The notes: generated from the letters alone by a model not told the origin. DNA of 64,000 nucleotides from CAYOWQ01 sp964407695 (GCA_964407695.1 CAYOWQ010000006.1:1-64000), one strand, 5' to 3'. Shown: positions 15,992-24,678, numbered from the stretch's first letter. Made by a program: numbers and translations.

Positions 15992-17113
15992 CGGCAGGTC
16001 TCGGGCAATGGTGGCGGCGACCGCCTCGAGACAGAACGCGGGCTCGGCCAGACACGTGTGCTCTGGAAATCGATCGCACAAGGAGACCACTCGGTGAAAG
16101 GCGGGCAATTCGTGCGACGTCCAGTGCTTCAGGGCGCCCTGTGCCGCCGAACCAACGATGGCAATACATGGAACCTGGCACTCGGCACACACCTTTGCAA
16201 CACCAGAGATGACCTTGCCGAGTGCCGATGTGGCATCGAATCTTCCTTCGCCGGTGATCACCAGGTCCGACGTCGCAACTCTTGATTTCAGGTTGAGGAG
16301 GTCCATGACGAGATCGACCCCGGAAACGAGAGAAGCACCGCACATCGCCGCCAATCCGAACGCAGCCCCGCCGGCAGACCCGGCTCCCGGTTGATCCGGA
16401 TCACCACCCACCACTGACGCAAGCTGTCGAAGACCGGATTCAAGGATTTCGATCTGCGCGGGTGTGGCCCCCTTCTGCGGTCCGTACGTCCGAGCTGATC
16501 CGTTCGACCCCAGCAATGGGTTGGTGACATCGCAGGCCGCGATGAGAACAGGCAGAACCAATGGCGGCACGAACGAATTGATCGAGATGAGATCCTCACC
16601 TCGAATCGGAGCCGTCAAGAGGTCGCCGTCTCGATTGAAAAACCGACCTCCAAGCGCCTGGACGATTCCAACGCCCCCATCGCACGTGGCACTGCCTCCG
16701 AGGCCCACGGACAGTCGCGAACACCCGGACGATATGGCCGCTCGAATCAGCTCTCCGACTCCAGAGGTGGTCGCCTTCAGCGGATTCCGCTGGCTCTCGG
16801 GCGCCAACCCCAGACCGGCAGCCTGCGCCAACTCAATAAAGCCGCTTCCGGCGTCAGAACAGCCCCTGCCCCACATCGCACGAACCTGTTCACCGGTCGG
16901 ACCCGTGACATCCTGCTCGAGCAGCCTGCAAACACCGCGTTCTTGAAGGGCCTGGAGGAATCCTTCGCCACCATCTGAGAGCGGTGCAAGGTCGGCATCA
17001 ATTGCTGGATTGGCTTGAACGAGACCGCGACGGATAGCCACGGCGGCATCTGCGGCGGCGAGCGTCCCTTTGAACGAGTCGGGCGCGATAAGTACTCGAA
17101 TCGCTCGAATCAT
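15977..17113 (-). CDS. Glycerate kinase (GlxK/GarK family)
   Basis: The protein is 378 residues from MIRAIRVLIAPDSFKGTLAA; the frame extends 60 bp further upstream but homology starts here. Motifs include PDSFKGTL, PLSDGGEGFLQAL, KATTSGVGELI, VGLGGSATCDGGVG and VITGEGRFDATSALGKV, all characteristic of the bacterial glycerate kinase family. It phosphorylates D-glycerate, feeding glycolate or serine breakdown into glycolysis. It stands alone, convergent with galE and divergent from the second DedA gene. Confidence 0.93.
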   Translation of the reverse strand: MIRAIRVLIAPDSFKGTLAAADAAVAIRRGLVQANPAIDADLAPLSDGGEGFLQALQERGVCRLLEQDVTGPTGEQVRAMWGRGCSDAGSGFIELAQAAGLGLAPESQRNPLKATTSGVGELIRAAISSGCSRLSVGLGGSATCDGGVGIVQALGGRFFNRDGDLLTAPIRGEDLISINSFVPPLVLPVLIAACDVTNPLLGSNGSARTYGPQKGATPAQIEILESGLRQLASVVGGDPDQPGAGSAGGAAFGLAAMCGASLVSGVDLVMDLLNLKSRVATSDLVITGEGRFDATSALGKVISGVAKVCAECQVPCIAIVGSAAQGALKHWTSHELPAFHRVVSLCDRFPEHTCLAEPAFCLEAVAATIARDLPSTRR

Positions 17114-17193
17114 GTGTTCAGTTTCGGTTTGGGGCAGAAGTTTGAACCGTCGAGTGACGATCTGAGAATACACTAGTAGCCTGGTTCCACTCC

Positions 17194-17898
17194 ATGCTCG
17201 AATCTCTCCTCATCCTGGCGTCGACACAAGGCGCCGAACAGCAGATCATCGACCTGCTTAACCAGTATGGACCCATCGTGGTCTTCTTTGCGCTCTTCGC
17301 GCCCTTGCTGGGCGAGGAGCCGATTGTGGTCGGTGCAGGCATCGCCATCGGTCATGGGCACCTCCCTGCCTTCTGGACATGGGTCTGCGCTTATCTTGGA
17401 GTGCTGGCATCCGATTCAATCTGGTACTTTCTCTGCTTCATTTACGGTTCTCCCCTGCTGCACAAGCCGTGGTTCAAGCGGCTGGCCCATCCGAGACGGT
17501 TGCTGCAGGCCAAGCACCAGATGGAGAAGCGCGGCGCCTGGGTGATCGTGACGGGGCGGTTTCTGCCAGGAAGCCGGACGGCGGTCATCGTCATGTCGGG
17601 CCTGCTTCACCTGCCGCCGTGGAAGTTCTACCTCGCTGAAGGAATCTGTGCCGCGATTACGGTCTCGTTACAGATGGGCGGCGGATACCTGGTTGCCAAG
17701 GGGATCGGCAGTCAGAACCTGTTGGGGACGATTCTCACGATCGTGGCGGTCCTCGTCGTCATGTTCGCGGCCACCGCGCTTTTCCGAGTGTTGGCCGCTC
17801 ATCGTGCGAGCAAAAGATCCATTCCCCGCGCGAAGGCGAGTTGGCTGCGAAAATTTCGGGGCCGACGCATTCAGTCAAACACCCGATCGGCCGCGTAG
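17194..17898 (+). CDS. DedA-family membrane protein, second paralogue
   Basis: The protein is 234 residues. It starts with an amphipathic segment (EQQIIDLLNQYGPIVVFF), then LLGEEPIVVGAGIAIGHGHLP, the central GAWVIVTGRFLPGSRTAVIVMSGLLHLP block (Arg-Phe-Leu-Pro-Gly-x-Arg, as in DedA/SNARE-associated domains) and two final helices. The first loop reads GEEP where other DedA proteins have E-x-G, so it belongs to a different subgroup than the copy at 14256. The basic tail (KASWLRKFRGRRI) is cytoplasmic. Confidence 0.85.
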   Translation: MLESLLILASTQGAEQQIIDLLNQYGPIVVFFALFAPLLGEEPIVVGAGIAIGHGHLPAFWTWVCAYLGVLASDSIWYFLCFIYGSPLLHKPWFKRLAHPRRLLQAKHQMEKRGAWVIVTGRFLPGSRTAVIVMSGLLHLPPWKFYLAEGICAAITVSLQMGGGYLVAKGIGSQNLLGTILTIVAVLVVMFAATALFRVLAAHRASKRSIPRAKASWLRKFRGRRIQSNTRSAA

Positions 17899-17916
17899 GA
17901 GCGCTTCGGCGAATCG

Positions 17917-18384
17917 CTACCGCTTCTTTTCGTACTCCATCAGAAATCCGACGAATTCGCGCCGATGCTCCTCTTCGTCGCCAAGAATTGAGATCGCCAT
18001 GTCCTGCGTCACATAATCGACGCCCTCGCTGGCCTTGATGATCCGGGAATAGACGTCGATCGCATCCTCCTCGGCCGCGATGACCCCCTTGATCACTGCA
18101 ACGACATCAGTGCTGTCCTTGTGAGGTTGCAGCTTCTTCTGCCTCCGTTCAAGGGCCATGGACCCGGGCACGGTGCCGCCAATGGTCTTGATCCGCTTGG
18201 CCAGCAACTGGGCATGCCCCAGTTCAGCGGGCACATCGGCCGCAAGGGACGATTTGATTTCCTCGGCCCGCACCCCGTCGAGGTTGACGGAATTGGCGAT
18301 ATAGCTGGCGACGGTCTCAAGCTCGGCGGCATAGGCCTCGCAGAGGAGCTTGAGGATTTTCGTTTGAGCGCTTCGATTCGGCAT
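17917..18384 (-). CDS. Ferritin-like diiron protein (bacterioferritin/Dps-like)
   Basis: The protein is 155 residues and all-helical. It has four helices with iron-ligand patterns: AYAAELETVASYIANS, PAELGHAQLLAKRI, VIAAEEDAIDVYSRII and ILGDEEEHRREFVGFL; the ExxH in helices 2 and 4 with Glu in helices 1 and 3 is the ferritin-like arrangement. Such proteins store iron or detoxify peroxide. It is shorter than bacterioferritin only at the ends and lacks the haem-binding Met context, so I do not call it bfr. It is divergent from the unusual gene at 18480, with about 95 bp between. Confidence 0.85.
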   Translation of the reverse strand: MPNRSAQTKILKLLCEAYAAELETVASYIANSVNLDGVRAEEIKSSLAADVPAELGHAQLLAKRIKTIGGTVPGSMALERRQKKLQPHKDSTDVVAVIKGVIAAEEDAIDVYSRIIKASEGVDYVTQDMAISILGDEEEHRREFVGFLMEYEKKR

Positions 18385-18479
18385 CTGAGTCTCCGAGAAG
18401 GTGAATCTCGCGATTCTAGGGCGCCGTTCGCTATATTCTGCATGTTCAGCGCATGATGCGCCGTCCTGGAGCCTCCACG

Positions 18480-19613
18480 ATGCGAGCAGTCGTCACCGGT
18501 CAGATCGGCATGGACAAAAAGGATTATCTCGCGGCGGTAGCCGACGTTGCCGGCCAGCGCGGGGGCCGGCTCGAGATGTTTCATGTCGGAGACATGATGT
18601 ATCGCGAGGCTCCAGACGTGCGGCCGGGTCGAATTCTCGATCTTCCGCTCTCGCGGTTGAATGCGTTGCGGCGTGCGGCATTCAAGGACATCATTTCCGC
18701 GACGTCGCCCCCGGATGCTCACCCCAACGTCATCGTCAATACGCATGCCACCTTCCGCTGGAGGCACGGCCTGTTCAGCGCCTTTGACTTCGACCAGGTG
18801 CAATTGCTGAAGCCGAACATGTGCATCTGCCTCGTGGACAACATCGAGGTCGTGCACCATCGACTCCACGCCGAGCACACGATTGACGCCACGTTGAAGG
18901 ACTGCATGGTGTGGCGGGAAGAGGAAATTCTTGCGACAGAACTTCTTGCCCAGGCCGTGGGGTGCCAGAATCGGTTCTACATCCTGAGCCGCGGTCGCCA
19001 GCAGGACACGGTGGAGACATGCGTGCGGCTCGTCACGCGGCCTGATATCCGCAAGGTGTACCCCAGCTTTCCAATGAGTCATGTTGTCGATATGCCCGAC
19101 GTGCTGGCGGAGATTGATCATTTCAGGGCCGAACTGGCGAGGCACTTCATCGCGTTCGATCCTGGCGATGTGGATGAGAAGTTGCTGCTCGACCGGGCGA
19201 TCGCCGCGACCAAGGAGGGCAAGGACTGGCTGGAGGTTTCACCCCATACGTTTGGCGGGCGAACGGGATCGGAACCGATGCGCGTTCGTGTGCGCGAGGT
19301 GCTGGACATTGCCGGCGACATTGACGGACAGATCTACATGCGCGATTTCAAGCTGATCGACCAGTCGGACATGATCTGTTCGCTCGTGCCGGAACTTCCG
19401 GGCGGCGTACCGGGCCTGTCCAGCGGCGTCGAGCGTGAGCTGCAGCACGCCTTCGAGCACACCAAGGAGGTCTACGTGGTGTGGAAGCCGAAGAAGAACC
19501 CCAGCCCCTTCATCACCGAGACGGCGACACGAATCTTCAAGTCCGTGGACGAAGCGCTACGGTATTTCGAGAGTGAAGGCATGTTTCCGGAGCGCGACCT
19601 CTTCGGAAACTGA
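18480..19613 (+). CDS. Unrecognised two-domain protein: nucleotide-kinase-like N-terminus, deoxyribosyltransferase-like C-terminus
   Basis: The protein is 377 residues from MRAVVTGQIGMDKKDYLAA (an ATG 27 bp upstream is possible). The first strand and loop, VVTGQIGMDKKDY, resemble a P-loop of adenylate-kinase-like proteins but lack the Ser/Thr after Lys. Later segments (NVIVNTHATFRWRHGL, LLKPNMCICLVDNIEVVHHR) fit the same fold. The last about 100 residues (QIYMRDFKLIDQSDMICSLV, SSGVERELQHAFEHTKEVYVV, SPFITETATRIFKSVDEALRYF) have the order of elements seen in nucleoside 2-deoxyribosyltransferase-like proteins: Asp in a strand, Ser-Gly-x-x-x-Glu helix. No family is recognised with certainty; a nucleotide-signalling or salvage role is conjecture. 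Confidence 0.7.
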   Translation: MRAVVTGQIGMDKKDYLAAVADVAGQRGGRLEMFHVGDMMYREAPDVRPGRILDLPLSRLNALRRAAFKDIISATSPPDAHPNVIVNTHATFRWRHGLFSAFDFDQVQLLKPNMCICLVDNIEVVHHRLHAEHTIDATLKDCMVWREEEILATELLAQAVGCQNRFYILSRGRQQDTVETCVRLVTRPDIRKVYPSFPMSHVVDMPDVLAEIDHFRAELARHFIAFDPGDVDEKLLLDRAIAATKEGKDWLEVSPHTFGGRTGSEPMRVRVREVLDIAGDIDGQIYMRDFKLIDQSDMICSLVPELPGGVPGLSSGVERELQHAFEHTKEVYVVWKPKKNPSPFITETATRIFKSVDEALRYFESEGMFPERDLFGN

Positions 19614-19659
19614 TCGCGCAACCCACAGCCTGCCGATTCCGGCCTCCCCGGAAGCAGAA

Positions 19660-19733
19660 CGCGCCCGGCGCGATTCGAACGCGCGACCTGCGGTTTAGGA
19701 AACCGCCGCTCTATCCAACTGAGCTACGAGCGC
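19660..19733 (-). tRNA. tRNA-Arg (anticodon CCT)
   Basis: A full cloverleaf folds on the minus strand: acceptor GCGCTCG/CGGGCGC (one G-T pair), D-arm GCTCAGTTGGATAGAGC, anticodon arm GCGGT-TTCCTAA-ACCGC with anticodon CCT, T-arm GCGCG-TTCGAAT-CGCGC, discriminator G. It is 74 nt with no encoded CCA. It reads AGG codons. It lies 60 bp downstream of rplI on the same strand and may be transcribed with that operon. Confidence 0.96.
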
Positions 19734-19748
19734 ACCGAAAAGATCATA

Positions 19749-19771
19749 GGAACCGATAATTCCATGGTTCC
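19749..19771 (-). terminator. Weak hairpin after rplI
   Basis: On the minus strand GGAACC-ATGGAATTATC-GGTTCC forms a 6-bp stem and is followed by CTATGATCTTTTCGG, 23 bp after the rplI stop and before tRNA-Arg. The stem is short, so read-through into the tRNA is possible. Confidence 0.3.
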
Positions 19772-19793
19772 CGCCGCCGAAGTGCGGCGTGGA

Positions 19794-20417
19794 TCACGTT
19801 GCGGCCTTGGCCCGCGGCTTGCGAGCCGGCGCCGCATCCCTCGCCTGAGGTTCAGCGGAGTCGGCCTTGCCCTTGGCCTTGCCGGCGGCCTGCTCGGTTG
19901 CTTCGGTGTTCTCACCCGATGTTGCTTCTTCCTCGGCCGGCTTCTCCTGCGACTCGAGGAGGCGGTCGGCCTTCACGACGAGCGTGATCTCGGTCTTGAG
20001 GTCCTTGTCAAACTGGATGGGAACGTGGTAGGAGCCGATGCGGCGAATGGACTGGCTGAGGCGAACCGCACGAACATCCACGCCGAAGCCAGCCGAATGG
20101 AGGGCGTCGGAGATGTCCCGTTGCGAGATGGAGCCGTAAAGCACTCCCTGATCGTTGCAGGAACGGGTCAAGTCGATCTCGATGCTGTGCATCCGCTCGA
20201 CGAGGGCCTCGCGCTCAGCGCGCTGCTTGGCAAGCATCGCCTGCGCCTTCGCGCGGGCTTCCTTCAGCGCTTCGATCTTCGCGGCCGTTGGAAACTCCGC
20301 GATGGCATGGGGCAGGAGGAAGTTTCGGGCATATCCGGGTTTGACGTTGACAATATCGCCGACGATGCCGAGGTTCTCAACATTTTCGAGCAGCAGCAGT
20401 TCAATATGACGAGCCAT
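19794..20417 (-). CDS. rplI: 50S ribosomal protein bL9
   Basis: The protein is 207 residues. The N-terminal domain ELLLLENVENLGIVGDIVNVKPGYARNFLLP is the bL9 signature, followed by the long connecting helix (EALKEARAKAQAMLAKQRAERE) and the C-terminal rRNA-binding domain (GVLYGSISQRDISDAL, IRRIGSYHVPIQFDKDLKTEITLVV). It carries a lineage-specific tail of about 55 residues, first acidic and then Lys/Ala/Arg-rich, beyond the usual about 150. It is last in the rpsF-ssb-rplI set. Confidence 0.97.
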   Translation of the reverse strand: MARHIELLLLENVENLGIVGDIVNVKPGYARNFLLPHAIAEFPTAAKIEALKEARAKAQAMLAKQRAEREALVERMHSIEIDLTRSCNDQGVLYGSISQRDISDALHSAGFGVDVRAVRLSQSIRRIGSYHVPIQFDKDLKTEITLVVKADRLLESQEKPAEEEATSGENTEATEQAAGKAKGKADSAEPQARDAAPARKPRAKAAT

Positions 20418-20479
20418 GGTTCGCTGTCCTTTCAGGGTTTCAAGTTAGGAGCGAGAGTCGCCCCAGCGAGAGAGAGCGA

Positions 20480-20941
20480 TCAGAACGGAATGTCTTCTTC
20501 CGGAACGGATTGGTGGGTATTGGATGAACGGCCGGACGGGGCCGAGGATCGCGACGGGCGAGATTCGCCTGTGGAGGCGTCGTAGCCGCCGCCGGAGGTA
20601 CCTGCCCCCCCGCCCTTGGAGTCTACGAATTGAAAAGTCTCAACCACGACGCGGAGCTTGGAGAACTTTTGTCCTTCCTTCTCCCACTGGTCGAGCTTCA
20701 GCCGGCCTTCGACGAACACGGGCCGGCCCTTGGAGAGAAACCGCGACAGGGTCTCTGCCGTCTTTCCCCACGCTTCGCAATCCACGAACGTGGTTTCCTC
20801 CCGCTTCTCGCCGTCCGGCGTGTACCAGTATCGATTGATGGCAAGGCCGAACGCGGCCACCTGCTGGCCGGAATTGACCGAACGCAGTTCAACGTCGCGG
20901 GTCAGGTTGCCCATTAGAAGCACTTTGTTGAAGTTTCCCAT
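20480..20941 (-). CDS. ssb: Single-stranded DNA-binding protein
   Basis: The protein is 153 residues. An OB-fold covers residues 1-110 (FNKVLLMGNLTRDVELRSV, AFGLAINRYW, EETTFVDCEAWGKTAETL, KGRPVFVEGRLKLDQWEKEGQK). A Gly/Ser-rich disordered linker follows, ending with the acidic tip VPEEDIPF, the SSB motif that recruits replication and repair proteins. It lies between rpsF and rplI, the conserved position. Confidence 0.97.
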   Translation of the reverse strand: MGNFNKVLLMGNLTRDVELRSVNSGQQVAAFGLAINRYWYTPDGEKREETTFVDCEAWGKTAETLSRFLSKGRPVFVEGRLKLDQWEKEGQKFSKLRVVVETFQFVDSKGGGAGTSGGGYDASTGESRPSRSSAPSGRSSNTHQSVPEEDIPF

Positions 20942-20973
20942 CGGGAGGTCCCTTTCGAAGGAGTTGCTTCAGC

Positions 20974-21402
20974 TTAGTCTGAAGTCGAGGCGGCCGCCTC
21001 GACCTGGGAGGGCTGTGTTTCCCCGGCCGGGGCCGAACCACGGAGCTTGATTTCATCGGCAAGCTGCTGACGGCCATCGGCGGCCTGCATCTGGTCCACC
21101 GTCATGTCGTCGACGCGGAGGAACATGCAGCGAAGGAGCTTTTCCGAGTAGTTGCAGTCGCGCTCGATGTTGACAATCTGGGTGGCGCGAGCCTTGAAAT
21201 AAACCAGGAAATACACGCCACGCTTGTTGCCTCGGATGTCGTAGGCAAGCTTGCGTTCATCCCACTTCTTGAAGCTGATGACCTCGGCCTCGGCGCGGTG
21301 CAGGATGTCATTGATGTGGTCGACCGCATCCTGGAGGTTGGCGGTCGCCGACTGGGGAAACAGAAACATGCCTTCGTAGAACTTCGTTCGAATCTCTTTC
21401 AT
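20974..21402 (-). CDS. rpsF: 30S ribosomal protein bS6
   Basis: The protein is 142 residues from MKEIRTKFYEGMFLFPQS; the frame extends further upstream without similarity. It has the bS6 ferredoxin-like fold with EVISFKKWDERKLAYDIRGNKRGVYFLVYFKA and NIERDCNYSEKLLRCMFLRVD. The acidic and Ala-rich tail of about 35 residues is extra. The rpsR gene for its usual partner bS18, normally between ssb and rplI, is absent here and must lie elsewhere. Confidence 0.95.
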   Translation of the reverse strand: MKEIRTKFYEGMFLFPQSATANLQDAVDHINDILHRAEAEVISFKKWDERKLAYDIRGNKRGVYFLVYFKARATQIVNIERDCNYSEKLLRCMFLRVDDMTVDQMQAADGRQQLADEIKLRGSAPAGETQPSQVEAAASTSD

Positions 21403-21480
21403 GGTGTTGTGCTTTCTGGCAGGCAGCGCCTGCATTCGGTATGGACTCTGGAGGCGGGACAACCGCCCCACCGGGATCGA

Positions 21481-22065
21481 TCAGGCTGTATTTCTCCGAT
21501 TGAAACGATTCATGGTCTCCGTGATGCCGTTCATCGTCCAGCAGGCCGCAGCGTCGACGGACTCTGCCAGCGCCGGCTCCAGCCGTTCCAACTGATCTGG
21601 ACGAAACTTCCCGAGGACGTACGACTTTTGCGGAATGGCGTTGGGCGGATCGATCCCGATTCGAAGCCTCGCATATTGAGCGGTTCCAAGCTTCTGCTCG
21701 ATATCGGCCAGCCCGTTGTGGCCACCCGCCGATCCTTCATTCCGAAGTCGAATCACTCCGCAGCCCAGCGCCAGATCGTCGACGATGACCAGAAGGTCGG
21801 CCGCGGCATCGAGCTTGTAGAACCTCACCGCCTCGGCGACGGACTGTCCGGAGCGGTTCATGAAGGTGAGCGGCTTCAGCAGGAGGGCACGCTCGGTGCC
21901 GATCTCGGCTTCCAGGGCCACCCCCTGAAAGCGCGATTTGGCCGCACCCGAGACGTTGGGGTCCACGTATCGGCGCGCCAGGCGATCAAGAACGTCAAAC
22001 CCGACGTTGTGTCGTGTTCGATCGTACTCAGGACCGGGATTTCCGAGACCGACAATGAGCTTCAT
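21481..22065 (-). CDS. pth: Peptidyl-tRNA hydrolase
   Basis: The protein is 194 residues from MKLIVGLGNPGPEYDRTRHNVGF; the long basic N-terminal extension in the open frame overlaps rplY and is not real. It has the catalytic His in RTRHNVGFDVLD, plus KPLTFMNRSGQSV, VIVDDLALGCGVIRLR and GSAGGHNGLADIEQKLGT. It releases peptides from stalled peptidyl-tRNA. It is placed between rplY and rpsF, as in many bacteria. Confidence 0.96.
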   Translation of the reverse strand: MKLIVGLGNPGPEYDRTRHNVGFDVLDRLARRYVDPNVSGAAKSRFQGVALEAEIGTERALLLKPLTFMNRSGQSVAEAVRFYKLDAAADLLVIVDDLALGCGVIRLRNEGSAGGHNGLADIEQKLGTAQYARLRIGIDPPNAIPQKSYVLGKFRPDQLERLEPALAESVDAAACWTMNGITETMNRFNRRNTA

Positions 22066-22132
22066 GACGGGTTCCGTACGAAAACGATTATGCCGACCAT
22101 GGCCGCGATGGTGACCCTGGCCCGGACTGACC

Positions 22133-22789
22133 TTACTTCTTCTTCTCCTCGCCTTCGCCCTCTTCCTTCTTGGCGGTGATGACTTCGGGCTGGGTGACGG
22201 CGCCGGCTTCTGCGGCTTCGCCCGTGGCGACCTCTTCGGCGACAAATCCGATTCTCGCAATCACGGTCTCGGGATCGAGCTCGCAGCGAATGCCCTCGGG
22301 CAGCTTCAGATCACTGACGCAGAACATGTCCTCCATGCTGGTGAGGTCGACGCGCAGATCATCAGGAATGTCGCGCACCTTGCACACGATTTCGAGTTCG
22401 GTGATGTCGTGGGTCAGGATCGCGCCGGGCTTCTTGGAGCTGGCGGGTGTGCCGAAGAACGAAAGGTGAACGTGCACCTCCACCTCTTCGTCAAGGTCCA
22501 CCCGCGCGAGGTCAACGTGGATCACGTTGTCGCCGAGATAGCCGAACTGAAGATCCTTCACCAGGCAGGTCTCGGTCTGACCGCCCTCGATCGACACGTT
22601 CAGCACGTGCACGCCGTGATGCAGGAGGCCAAGGGTCTCCTTCTCATCGAGGTGCACCGCGACGGGGTTGCTCTGGTGTCCGTAGATCACGGCGGGCAGG
22701 CGCCCGGACTTGCGCAATCGCTGGGCGTATCGAGAGCCGAGCCGGTCGCGATTCTGGGCGTTGATGGTTGGAGTTTCGTGCTTACTCAT
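22133..22789 (-). CDS. rplY: 50S ribosomal protein bL25 (Ctc/TL5 type)
   Basis: The protein is 218 residues: the long, two-domain bL25/Ctc form. The N-terminal 5S rRNA-binding domain has SRYAQRLRKSGRLPAVIYG, and a TL5-type beta domain (EVEVHVHLSFFGTPASSKKPG, LEIVCKVRDIPDDLRVDLTSM) ends with a Glu/Lys tail. It binds 5S rRNA in the large subunit and follows prs, a common order (prs-rplY-pth). Confidence 0.95.
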   Translation of the reverse strand: MSKHETPTINAQNRDRLGSRYAQRLRKSGRLPAVIYGHQSNPVAVHLDEKETLGLLHHGVHVLNVSIEGGQTETCLVKDLQFGYLGDNVIHVDLARVDLDEEVEVHVHLSFFGTPASSKKPGAILTHDITELEIVCKVRDIPDDLRVDLTSMEDMFCVSDLKLPEGIRCELDPETVIARIGFVAEEVATGEAAEAGAVTQPEVITAKKEEGEGEEKKK

Positions 22790-22832
22790 GGTGTTGATCC
22801 TTCTTCAGAAGGTATGGGGACTGGACTCTGGG

Positions 22833-23816
22833 TCAGCGCTTGGTCTCCGCTCCGCCCCGAAACAGGGCGGAGAGCGACTGATCGTGATGAATGCGATGCA
22901 CCGCTTCACCAAGAAGCGGTGCGACAGAAAGATGATGGAGCTTGGAGGCGATTGCCGCGGTCCGTTCCCCATTGGGAATGGTGTCGGTCACGACGATTCG
23001 AGCAATCGGCGACTCGGCGAGGCGCTGCATCGCCATGCCCACCAGCACCGGATGCGTCGCGGCGGCAATCACCTGTTTCGCCCCGTTGGCCATCACCAGC
23101 TTGGCCGCCTCGCACACGGTGCCCGCCGTCGAGATCATGTCGTCAAACATCAACACCGTGCGGCCGCGGACTTCACCGATCAGATTCTTTGAGGCCACCT
23201 TGGTACTTGAATCGCGTCGCTTGTCCACGATGGCGAGGTCGGCCTTCAGCAGGTTGGCATAGGCGTTGGCCAGCTTGACATTGCCGATGTCCGGAGAAAC
23301 AACGACCACCTCGCCGAACTCGCCGCGAATCTCCTGGAAGTATTCGTTGAACACCGGAACCGCCGAAAGGTGATCGACGGGAATATCAAAGAAGCCCTGA
23401 ATCTGGGCCGCGTGCAAATCCATGCAGAGCACGCGATGGGCGCCCGCGGCGGTGATGAGGTTCGCCACCAGCTTGGCGGTGATCGGAACGCGACCCTCAT
23501 CCTTTCGATCCTGACGGGCATAACCGAAGTACGGGATCACCGCCGTGATGCGCTTGGCGCTGGCCCTTCGCAGGCAGTCGATGTAGATCAGCAGCTCCAT
23601 CAGGTTGCTGTTGACCGGATCACAGGTGGACTGCACCACGAAGCAATCACGCCCGCGAACGTCTTCATCAACCTTGACGAACACCTCGCCATCCGGAAAC
23701 TCGGTCGTCTTGGCGATGCCCAGAGGCAGATCAAGGTGATCGCACATGGCCTCGCCGAGAGCTCGACCCGCACGGCCGGCGAAGATCTTGAGATGATCGC
23801 GATCGGCTGCGCTCAT
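22833..23816 (-). CDS. prs: Ribose-phosphate pyrophosphokinase
   Basis: The protein is 327 residues. It has LKIFAGRAGRALGEAMCDHL, FPDGEVFVKVDEDVRGRDCF, the ATP-binding RRASAKRITAVIPYFGYARQDRKD flexible loop, CMDLHAAQIQGFFDIPVDHL, and the PRPP loop in GRTVLMFDDMISTAGT. It makes PRPP from ribose 5-phosphate and ATP for nucleotide, His and Trp synthesis. Its start overlaps the stop of the upstream glmU-type gene by four bases. Confidence 0.97.
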   Translation of the reverse strand: MSAADRDHLKIFAGRAGRALGEAMCDHLDLPLGIAKTTEFPDGEVFVKVDEDVRGRDCFVVQSTCDPVNSNLMELLIYIDCLRRASAKRITAVIPYFGYARQDRKDEGRVPITAKLVANLITAAGAHRVLCMDLHAAQIQGFFDIPVDHLSAVPVFNEYFQEIRGEFGEVVVVSPDIGNVKLANAYANLLKADLAIVDKRRDSSTKVASKNLIGEVRGRTVLMFDDMISTAGTVCEAAKLVMANGAKQVIAAATHPVLVGMAMQRLAESPIARIVVTDTIPNGERTAAIASKLHHLSVAPLLGEAVHRIHHDQSLSALFRGGAETKR

Positions 23817-24649
23817 GAACGGGCCTCCTTCATGGGTCGGGCTGTTGGCTTGGATCTCATGTGGGCCCCCGAAGGTGTCCCGCGCGACTCGAGGATGCCT
23901 TCCACCTGAGCAAGCTGTTCGGGCGTATTGACGCTCAGGACGTCCTCTGGAGGAACCGCATCGACGACCTCCACCCGCTTCCCGGCGGCGAGGAGAATCT
24001 CAAACACATCAGTCAGGTAATACTCCCCCTTGGCGTTTTGATTCGAGACCGAACGAAGCGCCTCAAGAAGGTCTGGCACACAGAAGCAGTAATAAGAAGG
24101 ATTTACCTCACGGATCGACTTTTCCTCCGCCGAGGCGTCCTTGTGCTCCACGATCTTGAGAAACCGCCCATCGGAGTCTCGCTTGATGCGACCATAGCCG
24201 GTCGGGTCCGCCACCGTACTGGTGGCCAGAGTGGCCGCGGCATGATTGGTATGGTGCACCGTCAGCACCCTCTCAAGCGTCTCAGCGCGGATGAGAGGCC
24301 CATCGCCGCAGAGGACAAAGACATTGCCGGATGCCACGCCAGGCTCGCTCAGTATCGATCGAGCCTGATCCACGGCATGAGCCGTTCCAAGTTGCGGTGA
24401 TTGAACGACATAGCGCAGATCGCTGTCGTCGTCCTTGAAGATGCCGCGAACAACGTCAGCCTGATGGCCGACAACGAGCACGACCGGAGCGCACCCGACG
24501 GCCCGCGCAGCGTCCACCACCCAGCACACCATCGACCGACCGCCCACCTTATGGGCCACCTTCGGCAGGTCGCTGATCATGCGCGTGCCCTTACCAGCCG
24601 CGAGGATCACGGCGGCGAGGGCGCGAGGTTGTGAGGAGCCTTGATTCAC
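23813..24649 (-). CDS. glmU: N-acetylglucosamine-1-phosphate uridylyltransferase, GlmU N-half only
   Basis: The protein is 278 residues with a GTG start. It has the nucleotidyltransferase signature AVILAAGKGTRMISDLPKVAHKVGGRSMV, the QLGTAHAV substrate loop, VFVLCGDGPLI, DPTGYGRIKRD and the late VNTPEQLAQVEGIL. The C-terminal left-handed beta-helix acetyltransferase half of standard GlmU (about 180 residues) is missing, so the protein should make UDP-GlcNAc but not acetylate glucosamine-1-phosphate. The hexapeptide protein at 59189 could supply the other activity. It is first in the minus-strand operon, 30 bp downstream of tRNA-Gln. Confidence 0.85.
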   Translation of the reverse strand: MNQGSSQPRALAAVILAAGKGTRMISDLPKVAHKVGGRSMVCWVVDAARAVGCAPVVLVVGHQADVVRGIFKDDDSDLRYVVQSPQLGTAHAVDQARSILSEPGVASGNVFVLCGDGPLIRAETLERVLTVHHTNHAAATLATSTVADPTGYGRIKRDSDGRFLKIVEHKDASAEEKSIREVNPSYYCFCVPDLLEALRSVSNQNAKGEYYLTDVFEILLAAGKRVEVVDAVPPEDVLSVNTPEQLAQVEGILESRGTPSGAHMRSKPTARPMKEARS

Positions 24650-24678
24650 GAGCAGACGCGAGCGATTGGGTCAAAGAG

